From Mycobacterium numidiamassiliense (lineage in GTDB: Bacteria; Actinomycetota; Actinomycetes; Mycobacteriales; Mycobacteriaceae): 64,000 nucleotides of DNA. The position numbers and the translations under genes were made by a program. The notes below the pieces were generated by a model, which was not told the origin of the DNA, ran no database searches, and worked only from the letters and a program-made list of their open reading frames with translations. Below, in pieces: positions 7,927-16,449 of this stretch. Position 1 is the stretch's first letter. Every line of letters begins with the position of its first letter. The stretch is from contig NZ_FUEZ01000004.1 in NCBI RefSeq assembly GCF_900157365.1, forward strand, positions 793,066 through 857,065. Reading direction: 5' to 3'.

Positions 7927-8039
7927 GTCGTCTGACCTGCGATTTGGTCCTTCCTGGCCGATCCGGGCATCGAACGCGGTTCTCGAACCGGTTTCTTCGT
8001 CCCCACGTGCGGGTCGAAGTCAATTTCCGCCTCCCGGCG

Positions 8040-8077
8040 TTGACGGCAAGGATCAAGTTGACGGCAAATGACGGCAA
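8040..8077 (+). repeat. Three direct repeats of TGACGGCAA, probable integrase arm sites
   Basis: TTGACGGCAA occurs at 8040-8049 and 8058-8067, and ATGACGGCAA at 8068-8077. The last two are directly adjacent. They lie between the integrase gene and the tRNA-Thr 3' end, exactly where the arm-type sites of an attachment site are expected. This assignment is inferred from position and repetition. Confidence 0.6.
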
Positions 8078-8137
8078 GAGTGCCATCTTGATTGCTGCAG
8101 GATCGCGAGATAGCAGCTTTGATCTGCGTTTTTGTCG

Positions 8138-8209
8138 AGCCTCCTGTCAGGATTGAACTGACGACCGCTCGCTTACAAGGCGAGTGCTCTACCACTGAGC
8201 TAAGGAGGC
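8138..8209 (-). tRNA. tRNA-Thr (anticodon TGT)
   Basis: The reverse strand folds as a complete tRNA: acceptor GCCTCCT/AGGAGGC, D-arm GCTC-AGTGGTA-GAGC, anticodon arm CTCGC-CTTGTAA-GCGAG with anticodon TGT, T-arm GTCAG-TTCAATC-CTGAC. The discriminator is T and CCA is not encoded. The 3' end faces the integrase gene, so the tRNA is the likely attB and is kept intact. It decodes ACA codons. Confidence 0.97.
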
Positions 8210-8237
8210 CGGGTAAATCGGGTGACAGCCTAACGGG

Positions 8238-8957
8238 TCACCCGTCGCTGTCGATGATGCGCTGTGACGGCACCGGGCGCGACGGCGAGCGACGTGGTCG
8301 GCGGCCGGGCAGCGGGATGCGGTCGGCGATACTACTCAGCGGATTGACCACCATGGTGAGCGCCATGACCGCGTCCTGCAGCGTGGCGATGGCCGGTTCG
8401 AGGGCTTCCATCCCCGGCGTCAGCCGGGCCAGGGTGTCGGCGACGTCGGCAAGTTGGTCCAGTGGGCCGTTTTTGGCGGTCAGCTTGTCGACCAGTCCGC
8501 CTTCGGACAGCAGCCGATCGGCGAGCCCATCCTCGGACAGCAGCCGATCGATCAACCCTGCCTCCGCCAGTAGCTGATCGGCCAGCCCACCTGGCTGCAG
8601 CGCGCGATTCAGTCCGCCGCCTTCGGCAGTGAGGCGGTCGAGCAAACCGCCCTCCGACGTCAACATGTCGACCACCCCGCCCGGACGAAGCAAGCGGTCG
8701 ATCGGCCCGTCGGGAGCCACCGCGCGTCCCAGTGGCGCATCGTCGTCCAAAAGTCTGGCAATCCGATTGGCCCGAAGGATCGTGTCGTCGATCCCCAGCA
8801 TGGAGGTCACGGCGTTCGTCCTGCCGTCTCCCTCACCCAACGACCGTTTGGCCACACCGACCGCCACACTCGCGAGGTTCAGGCTCGCCTCCGCGGCGGC
8901 AAGGCCCACCCGTGCGGGGGCGGTTGCGACAGCCACCATGCTTTTGGCGAGATTCAT
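8238..8957 (-). CDS. Conserved ten-residue-repeat protein upstream of phoP (Rv0756c-like)
   Basis: This 239-residue protein occupies the place of M. tuberculosis Rv0756c. Residues 1-40 are Ala-rich and helical. From about residue 64 to 183 the sequence runs in exact ten-residue steps with the pattern G-x-x-D-x-L-x-x-x-x (for example GLIDRLLSED, GLADRLLSEG, GLVDKLTAKN). This would give an amphipathic helical or solenoid-like surface. The C-terminus is basic and Pro/Arg/Ser-rich. No enzymatic motif is visible and the function is unknown. It is transcribed away from phoP and lies 28 bp from the tRNA-Thr gene. Confidence 0.85.
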   Translation of the reverse strand: MNLAKSMVAVATAPARVGLAAAEASLNLASVAVGVAKRSLGEGDGRTNAVTSMLGIDDTILRANRIARLLDDDAPLGRAVAPDGPIDRLLRPGGVVDMLTSEGGLLDRLTAEGGGLNRALQPGGLADQLLAEAGLIDRLLSEDGLADRLLSEGGLVDKLTAKNGPLDQLADVADTLARLTPGMEALEPAIATLQDAVMALTMVVNPLSSIADRIPLPGRRPRRSPSRPVPSQRIIDSDG

Positions 8958-9116
8958 ACCTCGAGTTTATGCACGACGCGCCCCTATAAACCCAGGCCCG
9001 TCAAAGCAAACGCAAACATTTCTGGCAGACTACTTGCAGACGGTTGGCAACGAGCTCCCAGCAATTACACAATGATTGCGAAGGCAATACTCAAGTTAGA
9101 GATGGAAGTGTGACCA

Positions 9117-9836
9117 ATGACGGCGGCGACCCAAACCGAAACCAAACCGGAGGCACGTGTGCTCGTGGTGGACGATGAGGCCAACATCGTCGAGCTGCTC
9201 TCGGTGAGCCTGAAGTTCCAGGGATTTGAGGTTGCGACGGCGACCAACGGCGCCCAAGCCTTGGACCGTGCCCGTGAAGCCCGGCCCGACGCCGTGATCC
9301 TCGACGTGATGATGCCCGGCATGGATGGCTTCGGGGTGCTGCGGCGGTTGCGGGCCGACGGCATCGATGCCCCGGCGTTGTTCCTGACCGCCCGCGATTC
9401 CCTGCAGGACAAGATCGCGGGTCTGACCCTCGGTGGCGACGACTACGTGACGAAGCCGTTCAGCCTGGAGGAGGTCGTCGCCCGACTCCGGGTCATCCTG
9501 CGGCGGGCCGGTAAGGGCGGCGCCGAACCCCGCAATGCCCGCCTGAGTTTCGCCGATATCGAACTCGACGAGGAAACTCATGAGGTGTGGAAGGCCGGCG
9601 AGCCGATATCGCTGTCGCCCACCGAATTCACGTTGCTGCGCTACTTCGTGATCAACGCGGGCACCGTGCTGAGCAAGCCGAAGATTCTCGACCACGTCTG
9701 GCGTTACGACTTCGGCGGCGACGTCAACGTCGTCGAGTCCTATGTGTCGTATCTGCGCCGCAAGATCGACACCGGCGAGAAAAGGTTGCTGCATACCCTG
9801 CGGGGCGTCGGATATGTGCTGCGCGAGCCCCGCTAA
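9117..9836 (+). CDS. phoP: Response regulator PhoP
   Basis: This 239-residue OmpR-family regulator is nearly identical to M. tuberculosis PhoP as I remember it. The receiver domain (about residues 13-125) has the acidic pair D19-D20, phospho-acceptor D63 (AVILDVMMPGMDGF), the switch Thr (FLTARD) and Lys (VTKPFS). The winged-helix DNA-binding domain covers about 145-239 (SPTEFTLLRYF, NVVESYVSYLRRKI). PhoP, paired with PhoR, controls complex lipids, secretion and acid/hypoxia responses. The ATG at 9117 is the only reasonable start: upstream frames are stopped by TGA at 9113. The last codons are repeated downstream as a 36-bp tandem array. Confidence 0.98.
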   Translation: MTAATQTETKPEARVLVVDDEANIVELLSVSLKFQGFEVATATNGAQALDRAREARPDAVILDVMMPGMDGFGVLRRLRADGIDAPALFLTARDSLQDKIAGLTLGGDDYVTKPFSLEEVVARLRVILRRAGKGGAEPRNARLSFADIELDEETHEVWKAGEPISLSPTEFTLLRYFVINAGTVLSKPKILDHVWRYDFGGDVNVVESYVSYLRRKIDTGEKRLLHTLRGVGYVLREPR

Positions 9837-9908
9837 TGCGGAGTCGGATATGTGCTGCGCGAGCCCCGCTAATGCGGAGTCGGATATGTGCTGCGCGAGC
9901 CGCGCTAA
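9807..9908 (+). repeat. 36-bp tandem repeat duplicating the phoP 3' end (2.8 copies)
   Basis: Units begin at 9807, 9843 and 9879, each starting GTCGGATATGTGCTG. Copy 1 is the true phoP end (VGYVLREPR and stop). Copies 2 and 3 lie after the stop in the same frame (36 is divisible by 3) and each ends in its own TAA. Copy 3 differs by one base (GCGCTAA instead of CCGCTAA) and probably holds the ancestral junction. The array fills most of the phoP-phoR gap, so a stop codon repeated three times is its visible result. Confidence 0.95.
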
Positions 9909-9946
9909 GCTTGCGCGCAATTAGCCAGTGAAGATTGGTTGAAGGT

Positions 9947-11374
9947 ATGGCCACTCAACATCGGCGGGGTTTGCCACTGCGGGTGGGCCTGGTCGCCGCC
10001 ACCCTTGTCCTGGTCGCCTGTGGTCTGGCTATCTCGGGGATCATGGTCACCTCGATCCTGAAGCACAGCCTGGTCAGCCGCATCGACCAGACCTTGCTCG
10101 AGGCATCCCGTAGCTGGGCCGTCGCCCCGCGCCGCCCACCGCGCCCCTATCTGGGTTCGGACCCCGAGCGGCCGCCGTCGAAGTTCTACGTGCGCGGCAT
10201 CGACAACGACGGCGAACCTTTCACGGCCATCAACGACCGCAACGCCGAACCAGCGCTGCCGCCGGGCAACGACGTAGGTCCCAATCCGACGACGCTGCCG
10301 TCGGTCAACGGCTCCCAGATTCAATGGCGGGCGGTGACGGTGCGAGGGCCCCACGGCTTGACCACCGTGGCCGTCGACCTGTCCGACGTCGACCAGACGG
10401 TCCGGTCGCTGGTCTGGCTGCAAGTGGGCATCGGCGTGGCCGTGCTGGTGGTCGTTGGAATCGCGGGCTTTGCGGTCGTCCAGCGCAGCCTGCGGCCGTT
10501 GGCCGAGGTCGAACAAACCGCCGCGGCGATTGCCGCCGGCCAATGGGATCGTCGTGTTTCGCAACGGGATCCCCGGACTGAAGTGGGGCGACTTTCGTTG
10601 GCGCTCAACGGAATGCTCGCCCAGATTCAAGAGGCGATGGCCTCCTCGGAGGCCTCGGCTGAAAAAGCCCGCGGATCGGAAGACCGCATGCGACGGTTCA
10701 TCACCGACGCCAGCCACGAACTGCGCACGCCGCTGACCACCATCCGCGGCTTCGCCGAACTGTATCGGCAGGGAGCCACCCGCGATGTGTCGATGCTGCT
10801 GTCGAGGATCGAAAGCGAGGCCGGCCGGATGGGCTTGCTGGTCGACGACCTCCTGCTGCTCGCCCGCCTCGATGTGCAGCGGCCGCTGGAACACCACCGA
10901 GTTGACCTGTTGGCGCTGGCCAGCGATGCCGTGCACGACGGGCAGGCCATCGATCCCCGGCGCAGCATCACCGTGGAAGTCCTCGACGGTCCCGGCACCC
11001 CCGAGGTGCTCGGTGATGAGGCGCGGATCCGTCAGGTGCTCAGCAACCTGGTCGCCAACGCGTTGCAGCACACGCCGACCAGCGCCGCCGTCGTCGTCCG
11101 GGTCGGCACCGAGGGCGACGACGCAGTGATCGAAGTGGCCGATCAGGGACCCGGCATGAACCAGCAGGACGCGTCGCGGGTGTTTGAGCGGTTCTATCGC
11201 ACCGACTCGTCGCGGGCACGGGCCAGCGGCGGTACCGGACTGGGACTATCGATCGTCAACTCGCTGGTCCAGGCACACGGCGGTGTCGTCACCGTGAAAA
11301 CCGCACCCGGTGAAGGTTGCTGCTTTCGCGTCACACTGCCGCGCGTCAGCGATGTCCCCGCCCAGGTGGGCTAA
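9947..11374 (+). CDS. phoR: Sensor histidine kinase PhoR
   Basis: A 475-residue membrane kinase. I chose ATG 9947 ([13 protein letters not shown]), matching known PhoR N-termini, over the upstream TTG. Two membrane helices (about residues 13-38 and 152-177) bound an extracytoplasmic sensor domain. A HAMP linker and the dimerisation domain follow, with phospho-accepting H257 in [18 protein letters not shown], then the ATPase domain with N box (LVANALQHT), G1 (DQGPGM) and G2 ([10 protein letters not shown]). It phosphorylates PhoP. Its stop overlaps the convergent HIT gene by 4 bp. Confidence 0.98.
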   Translation: MATQHRRGLPLRVGLVAATLVLVACGLAISGIMVTSILKHSLVSRIDQTLLEASRSWAVAPRRPPRPYLGSDPERPPSKFYVRGIDNDGEPFTAINDRNAEPALPPGNDVGPNPTTLPSVNGSQIQWRAVTVRGPHGLTTVAVDLSDVDQTVRSLVWLQVGIGVAVLVVVGIAGFAVVQRSLRPLAEVEQTAAAIAAGQWDRRVSQRDPRTEVGRLSLALNGMLAQIQEAMASSEASAEKARGSEDRMRRFITDASHELRTPLTTIRGFAELYRQGATRDVSMLLSRIESEAGRMGLLVDDLLLLARLDVQRPLEHHRVDLLALASDAVHDGQAIDPRRSITVEVLDGPGTPEVLGDEARIRQVLSNLVANALQHTPTSAAVVVRVGTEGDDAVIEVADQGPGMNQQDASRVFERFYRTDSSRARASGGTGLGLSIVNSLVQAHGGVVTVKTAPGEGCCFRVTLPRVSDVPAQVG

Positions 11375-11775
11375 GCCAGCTGTTCTAACGCCGCCTTGAT
11401 CTTGGCTTGTGCCGCGTCGAGGGATTCCGGTGACGGGTTGTGGTCGACGTTGGCGAAGCCGAAGTCGCTGAGGCTGCGGGTGGGGAAGACGTGCACATGC
11501 AGGTGCGGCACTTCCAGCCCAGCGATGATCAACCCGGCCCGCTCGGCCCGGAACGCCTTGCAGACGGCCTTGCCGATCAGCTGGCTCACCCCCATGACGC
11601 GAGCGAACGCGCCCTCCTCGACGGCCTGCCACTGATCGATCTCGGCGCGCGGCACCACCAGTGTGTGGCCCTGCGTCATCGGTTCGATGGTCAGGAACGC
11701 GACAACATCGTCGTCCTCGTAAACGAAACGGCCGGGTAGTTCACGGTTGATGATCTTGGTGAAGATCGATGCCAT
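11371..11775 (-). CDS. HIT-family nucleotide hydrolase (Rv0759c-like)
   Basis: A 134-residue histidine-triad protein with the signature HLHVHVFP near residue 90 and an N-terminal [20 protein letters not shown] typical of the HINT/HIT fold. HIT proteins hydrolyse or transfer AMP-type groups from nucleotide conjugates in the cytoplasm. It converges on phoR with overlapping stop codons (CTAA), and lies upstream of the adhB operon on the same strand only in a separate unit. Confidence 0.92.
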   Translation of the reverse strand: MASIFTKIINRELPGRFVYEDDDVVAFLTIEPMTQGHTLVVPRAEIDQWQAVEEGAFARVMGVSQLIGKAVCKAFRAERAGLIIAGLEVPHLHVHVFPTRSLSDFGFANVDHNPSPESLDAAQAKIKAALEQLA

Positions 11776-11806
11776 GGGCCCAGCATAGGGCGGCCGGATC
11801 GGCTGG

Positions 11807-12223
11807 CTACTCCTGGCCGAACTCCATGACGTCGAGGTTCCAGTACCCGCGCATGTTGGTGATCAGCCCGGCGTCGTTGACCTTATAGGTGAAGACGCCG
11901 CGCACCTTGCTGGTCATCCCGCCCTCAAACTTGCTCTGCAGCACCAGAATATGAGCGATCTCGTCGGGTGAGCTCGACGGGAAGGTCTCCTCGCAGGTAA
12001 TGGTGAGCTGGTTCTGGGCGATGTTGTTGTCGAAGAACGCGCCGACGGCCTCCTTGCCGCGCACCCCGGTGCCGTCGGGGTTGGTGACGGACTTGCCGAT
12101 CGGGTCTTCGATGACCACATCGTCGGTCATCAGTGCCAGCCAGCCGTCCCGGTCTTTGCCTTGTGCGCAGCGCCAGGACGACTGCGACGCCGTCAGTGCA
12201 GCGGATTGGGCGGTTTGGGTCAT
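11807..12223 (-). CDS. Ketosteroid-isomerase-like (SnoaL/NTF2) protein, Rv0760c-like
   Basis: A 138-residue protein starting [17 protein letters not shown], chosen over the longer frame because it matches the M. tuberculosis Rv0760c N-terminus. The fold is the NTF2/SnoaL cone, with [18 protein letters not shown] and [17 protein letters not shown]. The related Rv0760c binds steroid-like ligands, but its natural substrate is unclear. It ends an apparent leftward operon with adhB and cyp51, which supports a sterol or lipid ligand. Confidence 0.9.
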   Translation of the reverse strand: MTQTAQSAALTASQSSWRCAQGKDRDGWLALMTDDVVIEDPIGKSVTNPDGTGVRGKEAVGAFFDNNIAQNQLTITCEETFPSSSPDEIAHILVLQSKFEGGMTSKVRGVFTYKVNDAGLITNMRGYWNLDVMEFGQE

Positions 12224-12233
12224 GGTCGTGCCC

Positions 12234-13361
12234 TTACCGGTCGGCGTCGGTGAACCGGATGACACCCCGAATGTTCTTGCCGTCCAACATGTCCTGGTAG
12301 CCGTCGTTGATCTGCTCCAGCTTGTACTGGCGGGTGATCATGTCGTCCAGGTTCAGCTTGCCGACCTTGTACATCGACAGCAGCTGCGGGATGTCGTATT
12401 GCGGGTTCCCACCGCCGAAGATGGTGCCCTGGAGGTTCTTCTGCATCAGGGTCAGCATCGCCAGGTTCAGGTTGACGTTGGTGTCCAGCAGGCTGCCGAT
12501 GGCCGTCAGCACGCAGGTGCCACCCTTTTGGGTGATGTTCAGGTAGTTGTCGACGTCGGCGCCGTGCAGCTCACCGACGGTGACGATGACCTTGTGGGCC
12601 ATCAGACCCCAGGTGACCTCGGCCATACCGGCCATCGCGGCGAAGATGTCGGGGTAGACGTGGGTGGCACCGAACTTCAGGGCCTGGTCGCGCTTCCACT
12701 CCACTGGGTCGATCGCGAAGATGTACCGGGCACCCGCGTTCACCGCGCCCTGCAGTGCTGCCATGCCGACGCCGCCGACACCGACGATCGCGACGTCCTG
12801 GCCCGGCCGGATGTCGGCGCTGCGCACCGCGGAGCCGTAGCCGGTGGTGATGCCGCAGCCCACCAGGGCAGCGACCTCGAACGGCACGGACTCATCGATC
12901 TTCACCACCGAGCTGCGGTGCACGACCATGTACGGCGAGAACGTGCCAAGCAGCGTCATGGGGAAGACGTTCTGGCCGCGCGCCTGGATGCGGAACGTGC
13001 CGTCGGATACCGCCGCGCCGCCGAGCAGCCCGGCACCCAGGTCGCAGAGGTTGCGCATGCCGGACTGACAGGTCGGACATTGCCCGCAGGAAGGGATGAA
13101 TGACAGCACCACGTGGTCACCCGGGGCGAGGTCTTCCACGCCGGGGCCGACCTCGGTGACGATGCCCGCACCCTCATGTCCGCCGAGCACCGGGAAGCCA
13201 CCCATCGGGATGCCGCCCGTAACTAGATGGTGGTCGGAATGGCACATGCCGGCCGCTTCCATCTGGATCTTGACCTCGTCCTTGACGGGGTCGCCGATCT
13301 CGATCTCCTCGATCGACCACGGCTGATTGAATTCCCAGATCAGCGCGCCTTTTGTTTTCAT
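12234..13361 (-). CDS. adhB: Zinc-dependent alcohol dehydrogenase, NDMA-type (AdhB)
   Basis: A 375-residue member of the medium-chain dehydrogenase family. Catalytic zinc ligands are visible in MCHSDHHLV and GGHEGAGIV, structural-zinc Cys in CGQCPTCQSGMRNLC, and the NAD motif in VGVGGVGMAALQGA. GGAGG precedes the ATG by about 7 nt. Homologues (class III-like, mycothiol/NDMA group) oxidise alcohols or formaldehyde adducts. Placement after cyp51 and ferredoxin suggests it oxidises hydroxylated products, which is inference. A KstR-like dyad lies about 70-85 bp upstream of its start. Confidence 0.95.
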   Translation of the reverse strand: MKTKGALIWEFNQPWSIEEIEIGDPVKDEVKIQMEAAGMCHSDHHLVTGGIPMGGFPVLGGHEGAGIVTEVGPGVEDLAPGDHVVLSFIPSCGQCPTCQSGMRNLCDLGAGLLGGAAVSDGTFRIQARGQNVFPMTLLGTFSPYMVVHRSSVVKIDESVPFEVAALVGCGITTGYGSAVRSADIRPGQDVAIVGVGGVGMAALQGAVNAGARYIFAIDPVEWKRDQALKFGATHVYPDIFAAMAGMAEVTWGLMAHKVIVTVGELHGADVDNYLNITQKGGTCVLTAIGSLLDTNVNLNLAMLTLMQKNLQGTIFGGGNPQYDIPQLLSMYKVGKLNLDDMITRQYKLEQINDGYQDMLDGKNIRGVIRFTDADR

Positions 13362-13431
13362 GAAAGACCTCCATCAGCATGCCCTGACCCGAGTGTCGGG
13401 GAAAGGGACCGACCGGTGCGGTACGGCAATT

Positions 13432-13445
13432 TAGAACGTGTTCTC
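13432..13445. promoter_or_regulatory. KstR-like operator upstream of adhB
   Basis: TAGAACGTGTTCTC contains the dyad AGAAC-GT-GTTCT and fits the TnnAACnnGTTnnA consensus of the cholesterol regulator KstR, except for the final base. It lies in the gap between the NTF2-like gene and adhB, upstream of adhB. Binding is inferred from the motif. Confidence 0.6.
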
Positions 13446-13514
13446 ATTCGGACACCATTATGACGTGCGTCACCGAGGAGTAAACACCCGGGGGACCACC
13501 AACCGGTCGGGAGA

Positions 13515-14060
13515 TCACCAGATCGGGGAGGGCGCTTGACCCAGCGGGTAGTAGCCGGGCAGCTTCTCGCCGGCGACGCTGCGCTCGATCCGCTTTTGCA
13601 TGCCGGGGCTGAGATCGCCGGATTCGATCAGGCTCGCGAACCCCTTCGCGACGTGACCGAAGTCGAAGAAGTCGCGCTGCCATTCGATCTTGGCGTCGGC
13701 GTTGAGCCGGAACCAGCTGCCGCCGATGCCGTAGATCTCGTCCCGGGTGCCGTCGGTCTTGTTGATGATCTGCTTCCAGAAGCCGACGATCTCGCCCTGC
13801 TTCTCGTCGATCAGCACCTTCTGGTACTCGTACACCCAGTTCTCCAGGCCTTCCATCTCCAGACCCAGTGCGACGTCGCGGATCTCGTCGATGCCGACGC
13901 ACATCACGTCTTCTTTGGGGCCGATGTTCCAGCCGTAGGTGGCGTCATCGGTGTAGAAGTCCGCCAGCGGCTTCCAGTCACCGGCTTTTTCGCAGTCCTT
14001 GTTGGCCTGCAGCCAGCGGTCGGCCCATGCCTCGAGTTCCGCGCGGGAGTGTGACGCCAT
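13515..14060 (-). CDS. NTF2/SnoaL-like protein (Rv0762c-like)
   Basis: A 181-residue protein starting MASHSRAELEAWADRW, with an ATG at 14060; longer frames run into the ferredoxin gene. The sequence (ADFYTDDATYGWNIG, VGFWKQIINKTDGTRDEIYGIGGSWFR) fits an NTF2-like alpha+beta barrel. No catalytic residue set can be assigned. It lies 2 bp after the ferredoxin stop and is clearly cotranscribed with it and cyp51, so a role in the same oxidation pathway is likely. Confidence 0.9.
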   Translation of the reverse strand: MASHSRAELEAWADRWLQANKDCEKAGDWKPLADFYTDDATYGWNIGPKEDVMCVGIDEIRDVALGLEMEGLENWVYEYQKVLIDEKQGEIVGFWKQIINKTDGTRDEIYGIGGSWFRLNADAKIEWQRDFFDFGHVAKGFASLIESGDLSPGMQKRIERSVAGEKLPGYYPLGQAPSPIW

Positions 14061-14062
14061 TG

Positions 14063-14275
<213 letters not shown>

Positions 14276-15628
14276 TCAGGCTTTCCGCTTGCGGTAGCGC
14301 GCCTTGGCCGGCCTGGCAAGCTGCACGACCATCTTGGAGTGGTCATTGTGGTAGCTGTCAGCGGGCTGTGCCATCTCAAACTCGTACTCGCGCAACAGAA
14401 CCGAGAAGATCGCCTTGATCTGCATCTGCGCGAACGCCGCACCGACGCAACGGTGTCGGCCCGCGCCGAACGGAATCCACGTCCACCGGTTCACCACGTC
14501 GGCCTGCTCGGGCTTGTTGTAGCGGTCCGGCTTGAAGGCGTCCGGGTCGGGGAAGTCCTCCGGAATTCGGTTGCTGATCGCCGGCGAGGCCGCGACGAAG
14601 TCTCCCTTGTGGATCGGGAAACCCTCGACCTCGAACTCGCCCTGGGCGACCCGCATCAGGATGATCAGCGGCGGGTGTAGCCGCAGGGTCTCCTTGACCA
14701 CGTTGTCCAGCTTCGGAATCTGGCGCAGCGCATGGAAACTCACCTCCTGGCCGTCGGCGTACAGCTCGTCGAGCTCGGCCTGCACCTCGGCGTACACGTC
14801 GGGGTGGCGGATCAACTCGATCAGCGTCCACGCCGAGGTCCCCGCACTGGTGTGGTGCCCGGCGAACATCAGCGAGATGAACATCCCGGTGACCTCGTCG
14901 GCAGAGAATCGTGGGTTTCCGTCCTCGTCCTTGATCGACACCAGCACGTCGAGCATGTCGCGGTCGGCCTTGTCCTTCGGCGGATTGGCCAGACGCTGAT
15001 CCATGATCTCCTGCACCAGCGCAACGAGTTTGACGCGCGCCTCATCGCGAAGACGGAAGCTCTCGATCGGTAGGTACGGGTCGACGTAGCAGAGCGGGTC
15101 GGTGCCGCGCTCCAACTGGTGGTAGTACTCCGCGAACCGGTGATCGAGCTGCTCGCGGAACTTCAGGCCGATCAGGCAGGCCGTCGAGGTGTAGATGGTC
15201 AGCTCGGCGAAGAAGTCGAGCAGCTCGATCTCACCCTCGTCGCCCCAGTTGGCGATCATCTTCTTGACTTCGCCCTCGATGGTGGCGGCGTGACCCTTCA
15301 TCTGCTCGCCGCGCAGCGCGGAGTTGTGCAGCATCTCCTTGCGCCGCTCCGGGCTGGCGTCGAACACCACGCCCTTGCCGAAGATCGGCGTCATGAACGG
15401 ATATGCCTCGGCCTGGTCGAGATCCTCGTCGGCGGACCGGAAGAAGAACTCGTTGGCGTCGGCGCCGGACAGGAAGATGACGTGCTTGTCGACGAGCTGG
15501 AACCAGCCGACATCACCGCACTCCTCGCGGATACGCTTCATCAAACCGATTGGGTCGGTGCGGAATTCCTCGAGGTGGCCGTGCTCTTCTTCGCCGCCGG
15601 AAACCCGCGGCACGATAGCAGTCGTCAT
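14276..15628 (-). CDS. cyp51: Cytochrome P450 CYP51 (sterol 14-alpha-demethylase)
   Basis: A 450-residue P450 very close to M. tuberculosis CYP51. It has the I-helix AGHHTSAGTSAW, the K-helix ExxR (KETLRLHPP), the family motif region YVDPYLPIESFRLRDEARVK and the haem-thiolate loop FGAGRHRCVGAAFA. CYP51 removes the 14-alpha methyl of sterols in three oxidations; mycobacteria make no sterols, so the natural substrate is open. It overlaps the preceding SDR gene by 4 bp (ATGA) and is followed by its ferredoxin. Confidence 0.98.
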   Translation of the reverse strand: MTTAIVPRVSGGEEEHGHLEEFRTDPIGLMKRIREECGDVGWFQLVDKHVIFLSGADANEFFFRSADEDLDQAEAYPFMTPIFGKGVVFDASPERRKEMLHNSALRGEQMKGHAATIEGEVKKMIANWGDEGEIELLDFFAELTIYTSTACLIGLKFREQLDHRFAEYYHQLERGTDPLCYVDPYLPIESFRLRDEARVKLVALVQEIMDQRLANPPKDKADRDMLDVLVSIKDEDGNPRFSADEVTGMFISLMFAGHHTSAGTSAWTLIELIRHPDVYAEVQAELDELYADGQEVSFHALRQIPKLDNVVKETLRLHPPLIILMRVAQGEFEVEGFPIHKGDFVAASPAISNRIPEDFPDPDAFKPDRYNKPEQADVVNRWTWIPFGAGRHRCVGAAFAQMQIKAIFSVLLREYEFEMAQPADSYHNDHSKMVVQLARPAKARYRKRKA

Positions 15629-16449
15629 GAATCCAATGCCTTCTCATCCAGTTTCAGTTGTTGGCGTTCTTTGGTCGTGGCCAACGGGGCTTCGGGCTGA
15701 AGCTCCATGTTTGCGATGAAGCCGCCGCGCGGTGTCTCGGCGACGAACCTGATGGCACGTCCCAGATCCGCGGCGCGCAGGAAGTAGTCGTGGCGGGCCT
15801 GGCCCCACTTGGCCCAGTCCTCGAGCGCCGGGCCGATCTTGTCGGCCGGCAGGCTCCAGCCCATCGAGGTCTTCGTCGGACCCGGGTGCACGATCGAGGC
15901 CCGCACTCCGGTGCCTTCGAGCTCCATCTGCAAGTTGTTGACCATCGCGACGAGCGCGGCCTTGGCCGCGCCATAGGCACCCATGTGCGGTCGCTGGCGT
16001 AGGGCCACGTCTGAGCCGACGAAGATCAGGTCGCCGCGCTGCCGGTCGAGCATCCCCGGCAGCACCGCGGTGGCCAGCCGGTTTGCGCCGATGAGGTGGA
16101 TCTGCAGCTGCGACTCGAACTCGTCGGTGCTGATCTCGGCGAGCTTGCCGAAGTAGGTATCGCCGGCGCCGGCCACCAGTATCTCGATGTCACCGAGCGC
16201 ATCGACCGACTGTGCGACAAAGGATTTCACTGAGTTGGGATCGGTGACGTCCAGGTGGAATCCGACCGCCTCGCCGCCCTCGGCGTTGATCTTGCCGACG
16301 ATGTCGTCGAGCTTCTCGACCCGGCGCGCGCCCAGCGCGACCGGGAAGCCGTGCGCCGCGAGTTCGACGGCGGTGGCCTCTCCGATGCCGGAGGAGGCGC
16401 CGGCAACGATTGCCGGCCGGCGTTCGGGAAGGGGGGCAAAGCGGGGCAT
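15625..16449 (-). CDS. Short-chain dehydrogenase (Rv0765c-like)
   Basis: A 274-residue classical SDR with cofactor motif AGASSGIGEATAVELA near residue 16, NAG-type segment VAGAGDTYFG, catalytic Ser (FVGSDVA) and YGAAK. The Arg at GARRVEKL favours NADP(H). It sits between cyp123 (0-bp gap) and cyp51 (4-bp overlap), so it probably oxidises or reduces a hydroxyl/keto group made by one of the P450s. Confidence 0.95.
   Translation of the reverse strand: MPRFAPLPERRPAIVAGASSGIGEATAVELAAHGFPVALGARRVEKLDDIVGKINAEGGEAVGFHLDVTDPNSVKSFVAQSVDALGDIEILVAGAGDTYFGKLAEISTDEFESQLQIHLIGANRLATAVLPGMLDRQRGDLIFVGSDVALRQRPHMGAYGAAKAALVAMVNNLQMELEGTGVRASIVHPGPTKTSMGWSLPADKIGPALEDWAKWGQARHDYFLRAADLGRAIRFVAETPRGGFIANMELQPEAPLATTKERQQLKLDEKALDS

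Larger units (their letters stand above)
4120..8137. mobile_element. Remnants of integrated element(s) ending at tRNA-Thr
   Basis: The stretch contains an HTH protein, an excisionase-like gene, a complete tyrosine integrase, three truncated tRNA/tmRNA ends and long non-coding DNA, and it stops at the 3' end of tRNA-Thr(TGT). Integrase next to the tRNA 3' end is the standard layout of tRNA-targeting islands and phages. I did not find a second copy of the tRNA-Thr 3' end inside the window, so the far boundary is probably left of base 1, or was lost. Confidence 0.6.

Noticed and set aside
7927..8039. Possible small gene between the integrase and the arm repeats
   Set aside because: No start with a ribosome binding site and no coherent frame; the DNA fits an attachment-site region.
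8092..8577. Plus-strand ORF reading PVRIELTTARLQGECSTTELRRPG
   Set aside because: It is the antisense translation of tRNA-Thr followed by the reverse strand of the ten-residue-repeat gene.
9842..9908. Programmed read-through of phoP into the repeated 3' end
   Set aside because: The frame allows it, but there is a normal TAA and no slippery or read-through context; kept only as a remark in the repeat finding.
9807..9908. CRISPR array
   Set aside because: The units are directly contiguous without unique spacers, as are the 58-bp repeats at 52329. No cas genes are seen anywhere in the window.
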